From Pycnococcus provasolii (taxonomy: Eukaryota > Chlorophyta > Pseudoscourfieldiophyceae > Pseudoscourfieldiales), in assembly GCA_049487715.1 (NCBI GenBank), contig CP150580.1, positions 372,001-436,000 on the forward strand: DNA of 64,000 nt. The letters run 5' to 3'. A program made the position numbers and the translations under genes. The notes under the pieces are model-generated. The model ran no database searches and was not told where the DNA came from. It worked only from the letters and a program-made list of their open reading frames with translations. This document shows positions 30,581 to 42,100 of this stretch, piece after piece. Position 1 is the first letter of the stretch. Each line of letters starts with the position of its first letter.

Positions 30581-31931
30581 CTACGGCATTCCCTCGCGCA
30601 CGATCCACGGGTGCAGGAGCACGTCCTCGAGCCGCATTCGTTCCTCTGGATTCTTGACCAAGAGCTGCTGAATGAGGTTTCGCGCCGACTCCATCGATCG
30701 TGCCGACGCCTGGTCCATCTTGGCATCCGGTTCCGGGAAGTGCAGGTCCACCTCGACGATACGCCGGTACGTTTCTCCGTGCCCTTGCGCGAGGAACGGC
30801 GGGTCTCCGTAGAGAAGTTCGTACATGAGCACGCCAAGGCTCCAGACGTCGACTTTGTCTGTGTGCGGGCTTCCCTTGACCATTTCCGGCGCGAGGTAGT
30901 CGAGCGTTCCGCAGAGCGTGGTTCGTCGTGAGGAGAGCGCGTGCACGCACCACCCAAAGTCTGCAATCTTGACGTCTCCGTTCGCGTCGAGGAGTAGATT
31001 TTCGGGCTTGAGGTCTCGGTGTATGACCCCTCTTTTGTGGCAGTGGTTGAGCGCCTTGGCGAGGCACTTGACGATGGCTGCGACTCTGCACGGCGGGAAC
31101 TTTTTATGTTTCTGCAGCTGTTTGTACAGTTCCCCTCCCGGCGCGTATTCTAGGATGAGGTAGACGCGCGTGTCGTCGTGGAAGTATCCGTATAGTCGCA
31201 GTATGTTTGGGTGTCGTAGGTGGCTTTGAATTTCGATTTCTCGTCGCAGTTGGTGTTCAACTTTGTGCGCCTGCAGTTCCGACTTGGTGAGTACTTTGAG
31301 CGCGACTATGAACTGCGACTGTTTTTCTCGAGCGAGGTAGACGCTTCCAAACTTCCCCCTTCCGAGCGGTTTTCCCACCTCGAAGTCCTTGAGCGACCAC
31401 GATCGCGGCGGCGGCACTGCACCGGAGGCTGAGGACGATCCTCCAACTCCTGCTCCAACTCCTGTTCCTCCTGAAGAGGGGGAGGGCTGCTGCTGCTGCT
31501 GCTGCGGCTGCTGCTGCTGTGCTCCCATCGTCGGCGGGTTCTTATTTTCTACCGCCGCAGAATCATCGTCACCGCTCTTACCCACCACCTTATGCTGCAC
31601 CGCTGGATCGCTGGAAGTACCTGCAAAGGAAGAGTGCACAGCAGAATATATATATGTATATAAGGAGAAGTGATATAAAAATCAAAGGGGAGAAGGAGAA
31701 GGGAGTTGTGAGTGAGCATAACCAAAACCAAAACCACTCCGTACTGAGAAGATCACACATATGACAAGCATGCCAACAAACAACAAACAAACACAAGAAA
31801 TGGTGGTGCAACGTACCTTCGCCACCAGCATGCTTCGTAACAGTAACAGGAGAGAGCCTCTTTGAGGGGGAGGAGGAGGACGGGAGGTTCTCCATACTAA
31901 GCAGAGGAGCCATGGCGGCGTGCGCGGGCAT
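30581..31931 (-). CDS. AUR: Aurora-type serine/threonine kinase
   Basis: Exons are 31931-31817 and 31620-30581; the product is about 384 aa. The kinase exon alone has no ATG (it opens with GTG just inside the intron). A 38-codon upstream exon starting at 31931 joins in phase (G|GT) and supplies the start. After a Gln/Ser/Gly-rich tail the kinase domain shows [24 protein letters not shown] lysine (about K147), HRDLKPEN (about 239), DFGWC (about 259), and the Aurora-type activation loop [17 protein letters not shown] with the phospho-Thr pair (about 272-273). Aurora kinases control centrosomes/spindle poles, chromosome segregation and cytokinesis. Substrate choice (A- or B-type) cannot be decided; algae often have few copies. 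Two kinesin-14 genes lie nearby. Confidence 0.93.
31621..31816 (-). other. Intron, 196 bp, GTACGT...GCAG
   Basis: The donor GTACGTTG follows GGCGAAG. The acceptor TTCCTTTGCAG has a pyrimidine-rich tract. The phase is consistent and the junction supplies the only upstream ATG for the Aurora kinase. Confidence 0.8.
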
Positions 31932-32206
31932 TTCTTATTACGGGTAGGGAATAAATTGACAGATACAAAAAAAACTAAAGGTGTTGGTTTTTTGAAACTT
32001 GAAATCATTCCGTCTGGGTTTTTGGTGGAAGGGGAGGGGGTTGTGGTTTTTTGGGGGTTTATTTTTTAATTTTAACCAGGGCAGAGTTTCCTACCAAGGG
32101 GGGGTTTCACCACTGGTTTCGCCTCCAGGTGGGTTGTTTCAACTTTCAAGGTGGCATCAGGGTGAAATGAATTATTGAAAGCAATCCTGCATGTGCATGT
32201 GTGCTC

Positions 32207-32237
<31 letters not shown>

Positions 32238-33487
32238 GGGTAGTCTAAGAATAGTTCTAGGGTTGGTCCGTCGTTTGCCTACCCGGCTACGGTAAGTAAC
32301 TTATTGGTCTTGCATGGCGCATGGGCAATGAATGAATGAACAGGGTTGGCCTGTTATGAGTAACACCTTTGTGCTTGTTGTTCCAACTTCCAAGGTTAAC
32401 AACAAGGGGACTCATCTTTTCCCAACTCGTGCATGGTTGCCCCCCTCATCATGCATGCATCCATCCGGCGAGCCATCTCCTCCGCTCGTGACTGCATGAG
32501 ATACCTTAGTACTTAGACTAGATTTTTTCCCACTCCTTCCCCTTCCCCCTTCGCTTCAGGAGGCTCATCACTCACACGTCAAAAGTCTCGCACGCCCTCT
32601 CGCAACTCGCCCACCATCCTGCTCCTAAGATGAGTGGTATGTAAAGTGATTTGTACCTTTCTTTACCTACAGTATGCGTGGTCAAACTAAGGTTTAGTAC
32701 TAGGAAGGGGAACACGACAACGGAGCGTACTGGTCCGAATCCCTTCACCTTAAGAGCTTAAGCTTACTACGTAGCCTCCCTCCTAATAAAGGTCCATACA
32801 TTCCCCAAACCATTCATTCGGACGGACTTACAGCTACAGGGATCCACCCGTTATAAGGGTACGATGCGTTGGGGATCCGTTCGTTGGTCGCAGTACCGTT
32901 GCCTTGTTAAGTTCCCGCCGTCTGCTTCGCCCCCCGGGTTTTGGTTTTTCCGCCATTTCGCCAAGTTTCATTCTTGTCATTTCCGCCTGTCAACAACAAA
33001 CCACTTCACTTGTTCATCAGGCTGGGCTCATATTCCTTTCTATCTGGTCTTGCCTGGTCTGGTCTGGTCTGGTCTTGCTGGAGGCTTGCTGGAGGCTTTG
33101 TGCAGCCTTGTTGTGCGAGTCTGGCTGGGCGTATTACGATAGGTGAGGCTGTGCTCGCAACGGCGAAAGCAGCCGTGCTTGTCTTGTTGGAATTACCTCT
33201 AGCTTTTAGGGATATAATATATTCGAGACTCACTCATCAGCTCGTGTATCCGTGGCGTGTGAAGTAACTTTGCTCTTGTCAGTGGGAGTGCGTGAGTGTG
33301 TGTGTCTCGTGCTCTTTCTCTCGTGCTTTCAAATCTTGTGTGGATACCTGGTTACTTCTACCTTGTACCTGTGCGTTAGTTTGCTCTTGTGTGTGGCACT
33401 TACTTGTGTGTTCTCTTCGCGTTGCGTTCATTGTATTGTTTTTTTCGCAGCAGCAGCAGGAGCATTGATATAAAAAAATAAATAACA
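31932..33487. other. Divergent intergenic region, no gene seen
   Basis: 5' flank of Aurora (-) and of kinesin-14 (+). It contains T/G-rich tracts (32030-32070), a GTT microsatellite (about 32208-32237), TGGTC repeats (about 33056-33076) and an AT motif GATATAATATATTC near 33210, about 280 bp before the kinesin start. Small open frames lack any family signal. Confidence 0.55.
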
Positions 33488-36400
33488 ATGCAAAGCGGTC
33501 GTGGACATGTCGACAGTCGTCATGGTGACGTGTGCGCGACGCCTCCCCTCGCTATCCAGCTGCTCGAAGACGTCTCCGACGATGAAAGCAATGACACCAC
33601 CACATCCAGAGGAGGAGGAGGAGGAGGAGGAGGAATGAGGCTCTGGGGGGGAGCACGAAAGCACAACAACAACCACTCGTCGTCGAGTTCGAAGAAACAT
33701 AAGAATGACAGCACGCAGCAGAAAAGTTGTTCGGCGTCGGAGGACCTCACCGTGCACTTCCGCGACGCGTCTCACCCGGCGGTGCTGATGAAAAACGGTG
33801 GAAAACAGGCGTGGATGAACGGATCAAACGTGTCGTCGCCATCCTCCTCCTTCGCGTCGCCTCACAACAACAACAATACGCCGCCGTCGTCAGGAAACGC
33901 ACGCAGAAGCGGACTCAGAGACGTTTCCAACAACACGACAAACGCACAAAGTCAACGATACCAAAGCAAAAACACCAACCAAGTCGCAGCCATCAAGGCG
34001 CGCATCGACTCGCTACGAAGGGAGTCGCACATGGCATCGTCGGCAACTGACAACGCGTCGCTCTCTGACGGATTTCACGACAACACGCAACATACCATGC
34101 AGCTCGCATCGCAGAGCAAGAAGTTCTTCGAGGACGACGCGATCGTCACGGACATTAACAACGTCCTTCAGAAAAAACTCACGTCGAGGCCGACGGAATA
34201 CCGCCTACGCGCGCTCGAACTCACGTCGCTCGCGAAAGAGGCGAAACGTGTGCTCACCCTTCTTCTCAAACGCAAGGAGTCGTTCGTAAACGCGTGCCAC
34301 GACCGAGAAATGGAACTCGTTCAGTCCATTGACGGAGTCAAACTCCAAAAGTCGTCCGCCGAAGCGAGCTCAGCTCGCCTCGAAAGGGATGTCGAAACGT
34401 GCCGAGCAACCATCGCCAAGTACAAGGCGGACATGAGCAGGCTCGAAGAAAGCCTGCGAATCAGCGAGCAGGCGGCATCGCGAGAGGGGAGGAATGCGTC
34501 GCTCATGTCGCAGGATCTCGCGGCGGCAGAAAGGCGCGCCGAGGCGGCGGAGGCGGCGAAAGCAAGAACGGAACAGCACCTCGAGAAGACGATTGCAGAC
34601 CTCAAGGCGAGCAGCCGAAAGGCGGCGGAAGATGCGCACAAGGAGCAAGATACGCTACGCGCCGCGCTGCGCAAGGCGCAGGAAGAACTCACATCCGCGC
34701 GAGCAACATTCGAGGCGGAACGAAGAGGACTCAGCACGAGCACGAAAGAGCAGCTCGAAACGATGCTGAAGTCACTCGAGCAGCAGAAGGCGGCGGCGAG
34801 CGAGCTGAGGCAACAGCACGCCATGCTCAGCGACGCACACGGACGGCTCGAGCGAACGCATGCGCAGGCACTGCAAGAGCTGGAGTCGCAGAAGGTGTCG
34901 TCGAGCGCGACGGAACGCAATGCTAGTCACCTCGAAATGCGCATCGAAGGTCTGCAGGGCGAACTGCGGCGCGAAAAGGACGCCTTTGAAAGATTCAGCG
35001 CGTCCGCGACGGAACGCGAGGAGGATTTGCGCAAATCGCTTGCAGTTGCCGATGAACGACGCATGGAAATGAATGGCGAGATGAGCCGACTGCAGGCTGA
35101 CGTCGCCGCTCTCGAAGCGAGGCTTGCGGCGGCGAGGTCGCAGGCTAACAGCGTCGACGATGAGCGCAAGAGTGTTGAGTTGCGCCTTTCGGAATTGGCG
35201 ACGCAGCACGATTCGTCGATTTCGGAGGTGAAGGACCTCAACGAGGAAAAGCTGAAGTTGACGGCGGAAAATGCGCGGTTTGCTGCCGACCTTCAGGGCG
35301 TGCGAGACGAGCTCGCGCGCGCCTCGGCAGCTGCAACAGCCGAAGCGGAGGCACACGAGCGCACGTCCGTCTTGCTTACGTCGAAAAATGTTCTCGTCAC
35401 GCAGCTTCAGGAGGAACGCGAGACGCTCAAGACGGAGGTATCGAACACAGCCGAGCGCCTTTCGGCGGAAAGAGCGAATCGAGAACGTCTCGACGCAACG
35501 ATCAAGACGCTGCGAGATGACGCCGCGGCGATGCAGGTTCTATGCAGCGAGCGGCACGAAAAAATCATGGCGCTCGAGAAGCGCGAGGAGCAGATCGCCA
35601 AGTCCCTTGCCGAGGCTGAGTTGCGCCTGACGAAAGAGACGGAAGATGTCATCGCGATCGCCGCTCAGCGCGATGAGGCGATTTCAAAAGCCGCTGAGGA
35701 GAAAGATGCTCGTGCTGTAGCGGAGACGGCGCTGATGGCTGAGCAGGCGCACACACAAGCGATGCGAGAGGAAGTGTCGCGCCAGCGAGCGGACCTCGAG
35801 GCTCAGCTTGGCGACGCGCGAAAGTCGCTCGCCGTCGCGACGTCAGATCTCAACGAAGCGATGGACATCGTAAGCTGCCATCGCGGTGCGAGTGCTCCAG
35901 ATTCCGCCGCGAGGCTGCGCGCGTGGACACAGCTTGAGGCGGTTCTCTTCGGCGATGTTGGCGTTGCTCACGAAGACGGCGGCAGTGCATCGCCATCGGC
36001 TGACGGCGATGCATCGCCGGCTGCACGAAGGAAGCAGCGAAATGTTGAGCTTGAGCGACAGGTGGAGGAGCTGACGGCAAATCTCACCGCATCGGAGACG
36101 GAGCGTCGCAAGCTCCACAACACGATTCAAGAACTGCGCGGAAACGTGCGCGTGCTATGTCGACTGCGACCGCAGAGCGGCGACGGCTCCACGTCTGCGG
36201 TGCGCACGTTGCCAGCATCTGGTCCAATGACACGTGATGGCGTGATGATCGCCACCCCGGGCACACCCGCATCCGCCTTCGAATTTGATGCCGTCTTCGG
36301 CCCCGACTCGACTCAGGAATCGATTTTTGTCGAGGTGAGCGAGCTCGTGCAGAGTGCCCTCGACGGCTACAAGGTTTGCCTCTTCTGCTACGGTCAAACG

Positions 36401-37354
36401 GGAAGTGGAAAGACTCACACCATGCTAGGCAGCGGCCAAGATCCTCATTCGCGCGGCATTGTTCCTCGCGCCGTGGAGAAGGTGATCGAGGCGAGCCAGG
36501 CGAATCGTATTCGTGGATGGGAATACGAAATGGAGGCTAGCTACGTGGAAATCTACAACGAGATGGTTCGTGACCTCCTGTCGCCTGGATCCTGCCACTC
36601 TGAGAAGCACAGCATCATCACCGCGCAGTCGAGCGGGTCCGCGTGCCCGCAGGTCAGCGGTGTGCAGCGCAAGCGAGTCACCACGGTGGATGAGGCACAG
36701 GATCTCGTTCGCCGCGCCGCAGCTGCTCGCAAGGTTGAGGCAACGCGGATGAATGCCACAAGCAGCCGTAGCCACACGCTCTTCATGCTATACATTACAG
36801 GCGTACACGCGGACAGCGGCCAGAGGCTTGAGGGCTTCCTTTGCTTGGTTGATCTCGCTGGAAGCGAGCGTGTTGACAAGAGTGGTGCGGAGGGTGCACG
36901 GCTGAAGGAGGCGTGTGCCATCAACAAGAGCCTCAGCTCGCTCAGCGACGTGTTCAGCGCCATCTCAAAGGGCCAGAAGCACATTCCGTACCGGAACAGC
37001 AAGCTCACGCATCTGCTCGCGCCGTGCCTTGGCGGCGACGGCAAAGCTCTCATGTTCGTCAATCTCAACGGCGAGAAGGCCAATGCAGAGGAAAGCCTCG
37101 CATCTCTGCGCTTTGCCTCGACGGTCAATTCATGCGAGCTTGGACTTCGTGGAGGCGGCGCTAAGCGAAGTGTTTCGACGGTGGATCCAAACGCTGCGAA
37201 GGTGCCCACGGTGCGTCCTCAGACTGCGCCTACGAAGTCCACAGCGCGTCCTCAGACTGCGCCCGCTTCGGGTCGCCCCACGCGTTTAACGCGCTCTACG
37301 ACGTCGACAACCCCGCCAACCAGGCCCCGCGCGCCACCTTCGCGACCTGTGTAA
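33488..37354 (+). CDS. Kinesin-14 (C-terminal motor kinesin)
   Basis: Product of 1288 aa. The head is disordered (Gly, Asn and Ser runs). A coiled coil follows from about residue 230 to 880 (KADMSRLEESLRISEQ and many heptads). The motor begins with the kinesin-14 neck ELRGNVRVLCRLRP (about 882), which marks a minus-end-directed C-terminal motor. It has the P-loop YGQTGSGKTHTM (about 967-978), switch I NATSSRSHT, switch II LVDLAGSER, and the microtubule-binding HIPYRNSKLTHLL. A Thr/Pro/Arg-rich tail of about 65 residues follows the motor. Such motors crosslink and focus spindle microtubules or carry cargo towards minus ends. The gene is convergent with the RCC1-like gene, with 47 bp between stops. 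It is one of two kinesin-14s here; the heads differ, so they are not recent duplicates. Confidence 0.93.
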   Translation: MQSGRGHVDSRHGDVCATPPLAIQLLEDVSDDESNDTTTSRGGGGGGGGMRLWGGARKHNNNHSSSSSKKHKNDSTQQKSCSASEDLTVHFRDASHPAVLMKNGGKQAWMNGSNVSSPSSSFASPHNNNNTPPSSGNARRSGLRDVSNNTTNAQSQRYQSKNTNQVAAIKARIDSLRRESHMASSATDNASLSDGFHDNTQHTMQLASQSKKFFEDDAIVTDINNVLQKKLTSRPTEYRLRALELTSLAKEAKRVLTLLLKRKESFVNACHDREMELVQSIDGVKLQKSSAEASSARLERDVETCRATIAKYKADMSRLEESLRISEQAASREGRNASLMSQDLAAAERRAEAAEAAKARTEQHLEKTIADLKASSRKAAEDAHKEQDTLRAALRKAQEELTSARATFEAERRGLSTSTKEQLETMLKSLEQQKAAASELRQQHAMLSDAHGRLERTHAQALQELESQKVSSSATERNASHLEMRIEGLQGELRREKDAFERFSASATEREEDLRKSLAVADERRMEMNGEMSRLQADVAALEARLAAARSQANSVDDERKSVELRLSELATQHDSSISEVKDLNEEKLKLTAENARFAADLQGVRDELARASAAATAEAEAHERTSVLLTSKNVLVTQLQEERETLKTEVSNTAERLSAERANRERLDATIKTLRDDAAAMQVLCSERHEKIMALEKREEQIAKSLAEAELRLTKETEDVIAIAAQRDEAISKAAEEKDARAVAETALMAEQAHTQAMREEVSRQRADLEAQLGDARKSLAVATSDLNEAMDIVSCHRGASAPDSAARLRAWTQLEAVLFGDVGVAHEDGGSASPSADGDASPAARRKQRNVELERQVEELTANLTASETERRKLHNTIQELRGNVRVLCRLRPQSGDGSTSAVRTLPASGPMTRDGVMIATPGTPASAFEFDAVFGPDSTQESIFVEVSELVQSALDGYKVCLFCYGQTGSGKTHTMLGSGQDPHSRGIVPRAVEKVIEASQANRIRGWEYEMEASYVEIYNEMVRDLLSPGSCHSEKHSIITAQSSGSACPQVSGVQRKRVTTVDEAQDLVRRAAAARKVEATRMNATSSRSHTLFMLYITGVHADSGQRLEGFLCLVDLAGSERVDKSGAEGARLKEACAINKSLSSLSDVFSAISKGQKHIPYRNSKLTHLLAPCLGGDGKALMFVNLNGEKANAEESLASLRFASTVNSCELGLRGGGAKRSVSTVDPNAAKVPTVRPQTAPTKSTARPQTAPASGRPTRLTRSTTSTTPPTRPRAPPSRPV

Positions 37355-37401
37355 ATAGGAAATCGTTCATTCTTTGAATTAGCAACAAAACGACGAAATC
37401 A

Positions 37402-38679
37402 TTACTCGTCAACGGCAATCCACACAGGTGCGGCCTTGATCTCTTCGAGCCCATGTCCAAAGACCCACTTGGCGAGCGAGCCGTCAGCGCGAAGCAGCAA
37501 GGTGTAGGAGATGCCCACGCACGCGGCGACAAATTTCCCAAGCTCACCATGCGTGACCATGTTTCCAGAGCCGTGGTACTCTTTGCCGATAGGACGGTTA
37601 ATCCCGATAGCACACAGCGTCCCGTCCGCGCGCAAACCGATCAAGTGATCCATGTGACCACTTAATGTGACATATGGACCTGCATTGAAGAACTGCGTAA
37701 TCATGTCACGTCTGGCAAACCTTAGCAGCACGAATTCATCACGGCCCACAATAATCTCTGCGGCACCATCGATTCTTCTTATGGCAGCGACGCCGCCAAG
37801 TCCGAATGTTGTGACAGCCACATAATCACCCTCGGAGCCTTTCACCGCGACGCCGCCACTCGGGTAAAACACGTGAACTGTGCCGTTGAATTTGAGCGCA
37901 ATCACTTCTTTGCAACCTACTGACACCGTAACGTACGGCCCAACTCCTTGCGGCAATGCACAACTTGGTTGGTGGAAGCTTCCCCAACTCACAAGCGAAC
38001 CGTCCGCTCGTATAGCGGCCGACAATCCAAAGCCTGCGGAGATGGAGACGAACGGACCTTTTATTCGGCCTGGCGCTTGACCAAAGTCGTTCATTCCTAT
38101 GCAGACGACGTCTCCATCCGCGCGAAGCGCCAAGGAGTGGAAATTCCCTGCTGCAACTGCAATATATGGCCCGTCACGAAGTCCATTGTCAGGCGCTTGG
38201 CCGTGACTGTTGTCTCCGTGGAATAGCACATTGCCCTCTCGATCGAGCACGCAAACGTGCGCGTCGCCCGCAGCGATTGCCGCCGAGTAGTCCGTGGCGC
38301 GCTTGTACAGCTCGTGGCGATTGTCGTGTTGTGCGCGCCGCCATGGAAATCGTGAGATGGTTTCGAGAGGCACGAAACCTGCTCTTGCTCCTGCTCCTGC
38401 TCCTGCTCCTTGTTGTTGTTGATGTTGAGGTTGAGGTTGAGGTTGAGGTTGAGGTTGAGGTTGAGGTTGATTCCCATCGGCGGCGCCTTGGCTGGCTTGT
38501 GATTGTTGCAATTGTTGCAATTTCGCTTGCGTTTGCTTGAGTTCACGCCTAAGCGCACGCTCCGATCGTTGCGTTTGCTGTAGGACTGACGCACGGACAT
38601 GCGTGGTTGATGCTGCTGCAACTACACCCTTCACACGATTACGAGCATTGCGCTTAGGGGTACTACGACGACGTGGCAT
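37402..38679 (-). CDS. RCC1-like beta-propeller protein
   Basis: Product of about 425 aa; the first ATG is at 38679 (the longer frame starts TTG). A basic N-terminus (MPRRRSTPKRNARNR) and a coiled coil (RSERALRRELKQTQAKLQQL) precede a Gln-Pro dipeptide run and Gly-Ala repeats. About residues 130-420 form repeats of the RCC1 or BLIP-II style: GPYIAVAAGNFHSLALRADG, GPFVSISAGFGLSAAIRADG, GPYVTLSGHMDHLIGLRADG. RCC1 proteins range from Ran exchange factors to ubiquitin-ligase adaptors. The classical RCC1 exchange residues are not evident, so I would not call it RanGEF. The minisatellite in the gene (GAGGTT on the plus strand, about 38425-38468) makes the QP length variable. Confidence 0.8.
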   Translation of the reverse strand: MPRRRSTPKRNARNRVKGVVAAASTTHVRASVLQQTQRSERALRRELKQTQAKLQQLQQSQASQGAADGNQPQPQPQPQPQPQPQHQQQQGAGAGAGARAGFVPLETISRFPWRRAQHDNRHELYKRATDYSAAIAAGDAHVCVLDREGNVLFHGDNSHGQAPDNGLRDGPYIAVAAGNFHSLALRADGDVVCIGMNDFGQAPGRIKGPFVSISAGFGLSAAIRADGSLVSWGSFHQPSCALPQGVGPYVTVSVGCKEVIALKFNGTVHVFYPSGGVAVKGSEGDYVAVTTFGLGGVAAIRRIDGAAEIIVGRDEFVLLRFARRDMITQFFNAGPYVTLSGHMDHLIGLRADGTLCAIGINRPIGKEYHGSGNMVTHGELGKFVAACVGISYTLLLRADGSLAKWVFGHGLEEIKAAPVWIAVDE

Positions 38680-39133
38680 CAGCACTGATGATGAGCGTGA
38701 TGGGGAGCCTGGAAGTCGTCGATCCCAAAGCAAATGGAACCCCGGCCGCTATGGGTGAGGGAGGTGTTGTAAAGTTAAGGTGGGGATGCGAGGACACGTG
38801 AAGTAGTACTTGTAAGGTGGGGAAAGCTTTACCGGTGGGGAAAGGTGGTTAAACAAAATGAGGTGGTCAACTTTACAGTATTTAGTTCAGTTTTAGTTAC
38901 CCACCACACAAGATGTGTCCCCCCTCCGCCCTTAAACCGCGCCCTTACCTTAAACTTGCTCCTCCCTTACCCGGTTTACCAACTCCTTGCGAGCACTTGC
39001 TCTGAGCGATGGATTCCCGCCCTTAAGCGACTCTGCTAAAGGGATCACCCGCTTCCTCTCTCATCCTGCTTGCATACGATAGTACCAACTACTACCTTAC
39101 AGTACACACGCACAGGTTCATTAGTTTGGATCC
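38680..39133. promoter_or_regulatory. Divergent spacer of the RCC1-like and HDAC genes
   Basis: 454 bp between divergent genes. It is AT-richer around 38840-38900 and has repeated CCTTAC/GTAAGG motifs (for example 38811-38816, 38943-38948, 39091-39100). No gene and no firm promoter element is seen. Confidence 0.45.
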
Positions 39134-42100
39134 ATGGGCGCTGGAGTGGTTGGAGTGGTTGGAGGTGATGGTTGGGATTACTGCGGCACTATCCGTACTG
39201 CTCGCGTCTCTGCGCATGATCGTGCGCATGATGGGGGTCTCGTTGCTCTTGATGATGATGGCGACGATGATGATGGCGAACTTCACACTCCTGGAACCAT
39301 GACGGCGGATGGTTGCGAGGTGGCCAACGATATGGTGGTGGTGGTGGTGGTGGTGGTGACGACGATAATGTTGCAGCAAACGGGGGGGGAAGTACACCAA
39401 ACCAGGACACAGACGCAGGGGCAGGTGATGCAGGTGACGCAGGCGGTGCAGGTGGAAGTGCAAGTGGCGGCCTTGTGGGTGTGCTCGGACTCGCGCAGGC
39501 TGTGCCGAAACGTCGACGCACAAAGCTTGCGGGCAGCGACGCCGGCGACGAGCACGAAGACTTGCCCGTGCTACCTCCGGCGGCTGTCGACGACGACGAC
39601 GCACTGCTGGTCACGCCACCGCCAACCAAGGTGGCGAGGCTGAGCCTGGTGATCCCAGACGAGCTCGCTGCCGCGGCTGGCGCGGAGGACCAAATGCAAG
39701 GTGGGTCTGGAACAAGGCACGGGCCGTACGACGACGACGACGACGACGAGGCGATGGCTGCCGCATTCGAGGCTCCTCCGCGAACGCCTGCGACGGTGAC
39801 AAGAGCACTCACCGCGGCGGCGGGAGACCTGCACCACGCCGTCGCCAGTGCTGACGTCGACGAAGTGCACCGTCTTCTCGTTAACGCGGATACGCACGCT
39901 GCGGGCGCCGCGCCGAGCGCATCGGAAGGACAAGCCCTTCGCGGCGGTGCTGCAGTGCTGGGTGGCGCCGCGCGTCGGCTTGCGAACACGAGGTCTACGG
40001 CAGGCTTCACGCCGCTCAGTGTTGCGGCTGCGCTCAGCGACGAACGACGCGCCGCAACGCTGTGTAGCCTGCTGCTCTGGCACGGCAGTGACGTCGGGGT
40101 GACCAACACGAATGATACGCGCACAGCAATGCACTGGGCGGCAGAAACGGGAAACGTCGCGGCGCTTCGTGCCATGCTCGGGCGCGAGGAGGGTCGCGAC
40201 GCGTTGCACTGGCGCGACGACGCGGGTGACACCGCGCTGCACTGTGCGAGCAGGTGGGGTCGTGCCGAGTGCATCGCAGTGCTCGCAGAACACGGAGCAG
40301 ACCCGCGCTTACTCACCGCGGATACGCTTGAGGACGCCGTTGCCGTTTCAGGCAAGCGTCGTGACGAGGGCTTTCGCAATGCATCTGCGATGCGCCGTGC
40401 ACGGTCCGCGTCGCGCAGAGCACTGTACACGAGCTTCCCGCGACTTCGCCTTCTCGTGCTGCATCACGCTGACTGCCAGACGCACGCGCTTTCCTCAAGC
40501 AGTGACCACCAGGAGAGCCCACTGCGAATACCGAGCATTTTGACTAAGCTCGCGCGCACGCTGCAGCCGCACGAGGTACTTACGATGGACGCCTTCGCTC
40601 CCGCAAGCTGGGCGTGTGTCGCAAGGGCGCACACGCCGGCATACGTCAAAACGCTCGCGGCACTACACCGCGATGTGTCGCCAACCTCGCCACTTGCATT
40701 TACTCCAGCTCTTCGTGTCGCGCGTAAGCGCATTGATAGCACCGCCGCCGGTGGAGTTGCCTCGACGCCGTTGGCGGCGGCAATCGCAAGGGCTAAGGAG
40801 GAGTCGAGTGATACTTACTTCACAAAAGGAAGTTTGGCTGCGGCGCTACGAGCATCCGGGGCGGCCATCGAGGCAACTCGCCGTGTACTCTTGGGCGAGC
40901 ACAAGGCTGCGTTCGTGTGCGTGCGTCCTCCAGGCCATCACGCAGGGCCTGATGGTCCGACGGACGACGGTGGAAGCTGTGGATTCTGCCTGCTCAATCA
41001 CGTAGCGATTGCCGCCCTGGACGCGCTCGCACAAGGTGGCGTGGGCACCGCCGCCGTCGGTGGCGTCGGTGGCTATGGTCCTGCGATGGGTGCCATGCAT
41101 CCTCCTCAGGGGGTGAGTGCCGGAGCATGGCAACGGCCAAACGCCTTGCTTCGAAGTGCTGCTGCCGTTGGCACAACCGCGCGAGACTCGCCGAGTGATA
41201 GCTGGGCGGTGAGCAGTTCCGTGGCACAGGCAGCCACCGCGGCGGCCACCGCAGCGATGAGCTTGGGCGGAACGGTGATGCCAGCCACCACGGATCCCGA
41301 TGCCACTGTGATGCCCCCTCCCCCACCGCCAACAAATCTTCGCTCCGTGGAAGACCTGAGAATGACCGCGGGCTTTCCTGCTGCGGTTCCGACGAACGAT
41401 GCACCGGTGCGTCGCGCATGTCGCCGTGTTGCAATTTTGGATTTCGACATTCATCATGGAAATGGCACGGAAGCTATCTGCCGAGCTTGGACCAAGGCGC
41501 AGAGACTCCGCGGCGACGTTGTGGCAGCCAACGCCCTGCTTTTCATTAGCGTCCACCTTTGGCATCAGCCATCGCCGGAGGAAGAATTTTATCCCGGCAG
41601 TGGCCTGGACGACGACCTGCCGTGCAACATTGTGAATGTTCCTCTGGAGCCGCTTTGGAAAGCCGCCGCGGAGGCGGAAGCTGCCGAAAAGTCTGAAAAG
41701 GAGAAGAAAACCGAGGACGCTGATGCCGCCGCCATAGATGTCGTCGAGGAGAAAAATGGTGATACAACCGCGCGTGCTGTCGAAAACGACAGCGGTGGTG
41801 GTGATGAGGGTGGCGATGGCGATGACATTACAGATTCGCCTAGTCTGCCCTCTGGTCGCGCGGAATTCCGCAAAGCGATCGAAGATCGCGTATTGCCACC
41901 ACTTCGTGCGCATGGCCCAGACTTGATTTTTCTATCGAGCGGCTTTGACGGACTTCTCGGAGATATCGGCAACTCGAGGTTAGGCTTGCCCGGAATCGAT
42001 CTTCGCGTGAGCGATTTTGAATTTGTGACGGAAAGGGTTCGCTCCGTCGCCACGGCATGCGACGCCCCAATCGTGAGCATTCTCGAGGGTGGCTACGGTG

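Noticed and set aside
39299-39643. Alternative HDAC start at 39299 in the frame giving poly-Val
   Set aside because: That frame runs into a poly-Val product from the GGT microsatellite and never reaches the ankyrin frame without an indel.
39189-40430. 413-codon minus-strand frame opposite the HDAC gene
   Set aside because: The plus strand encodes recognisable ankyrin repeats here; the minus product is Ala/Ser/Pro-rich shadow sequence.
40846-41913. 355-codon minus-strand frame opposite the HDAC catalytic domain
   Set aside because: The plus strand has all deacetylase motifs, so this is a shadow.
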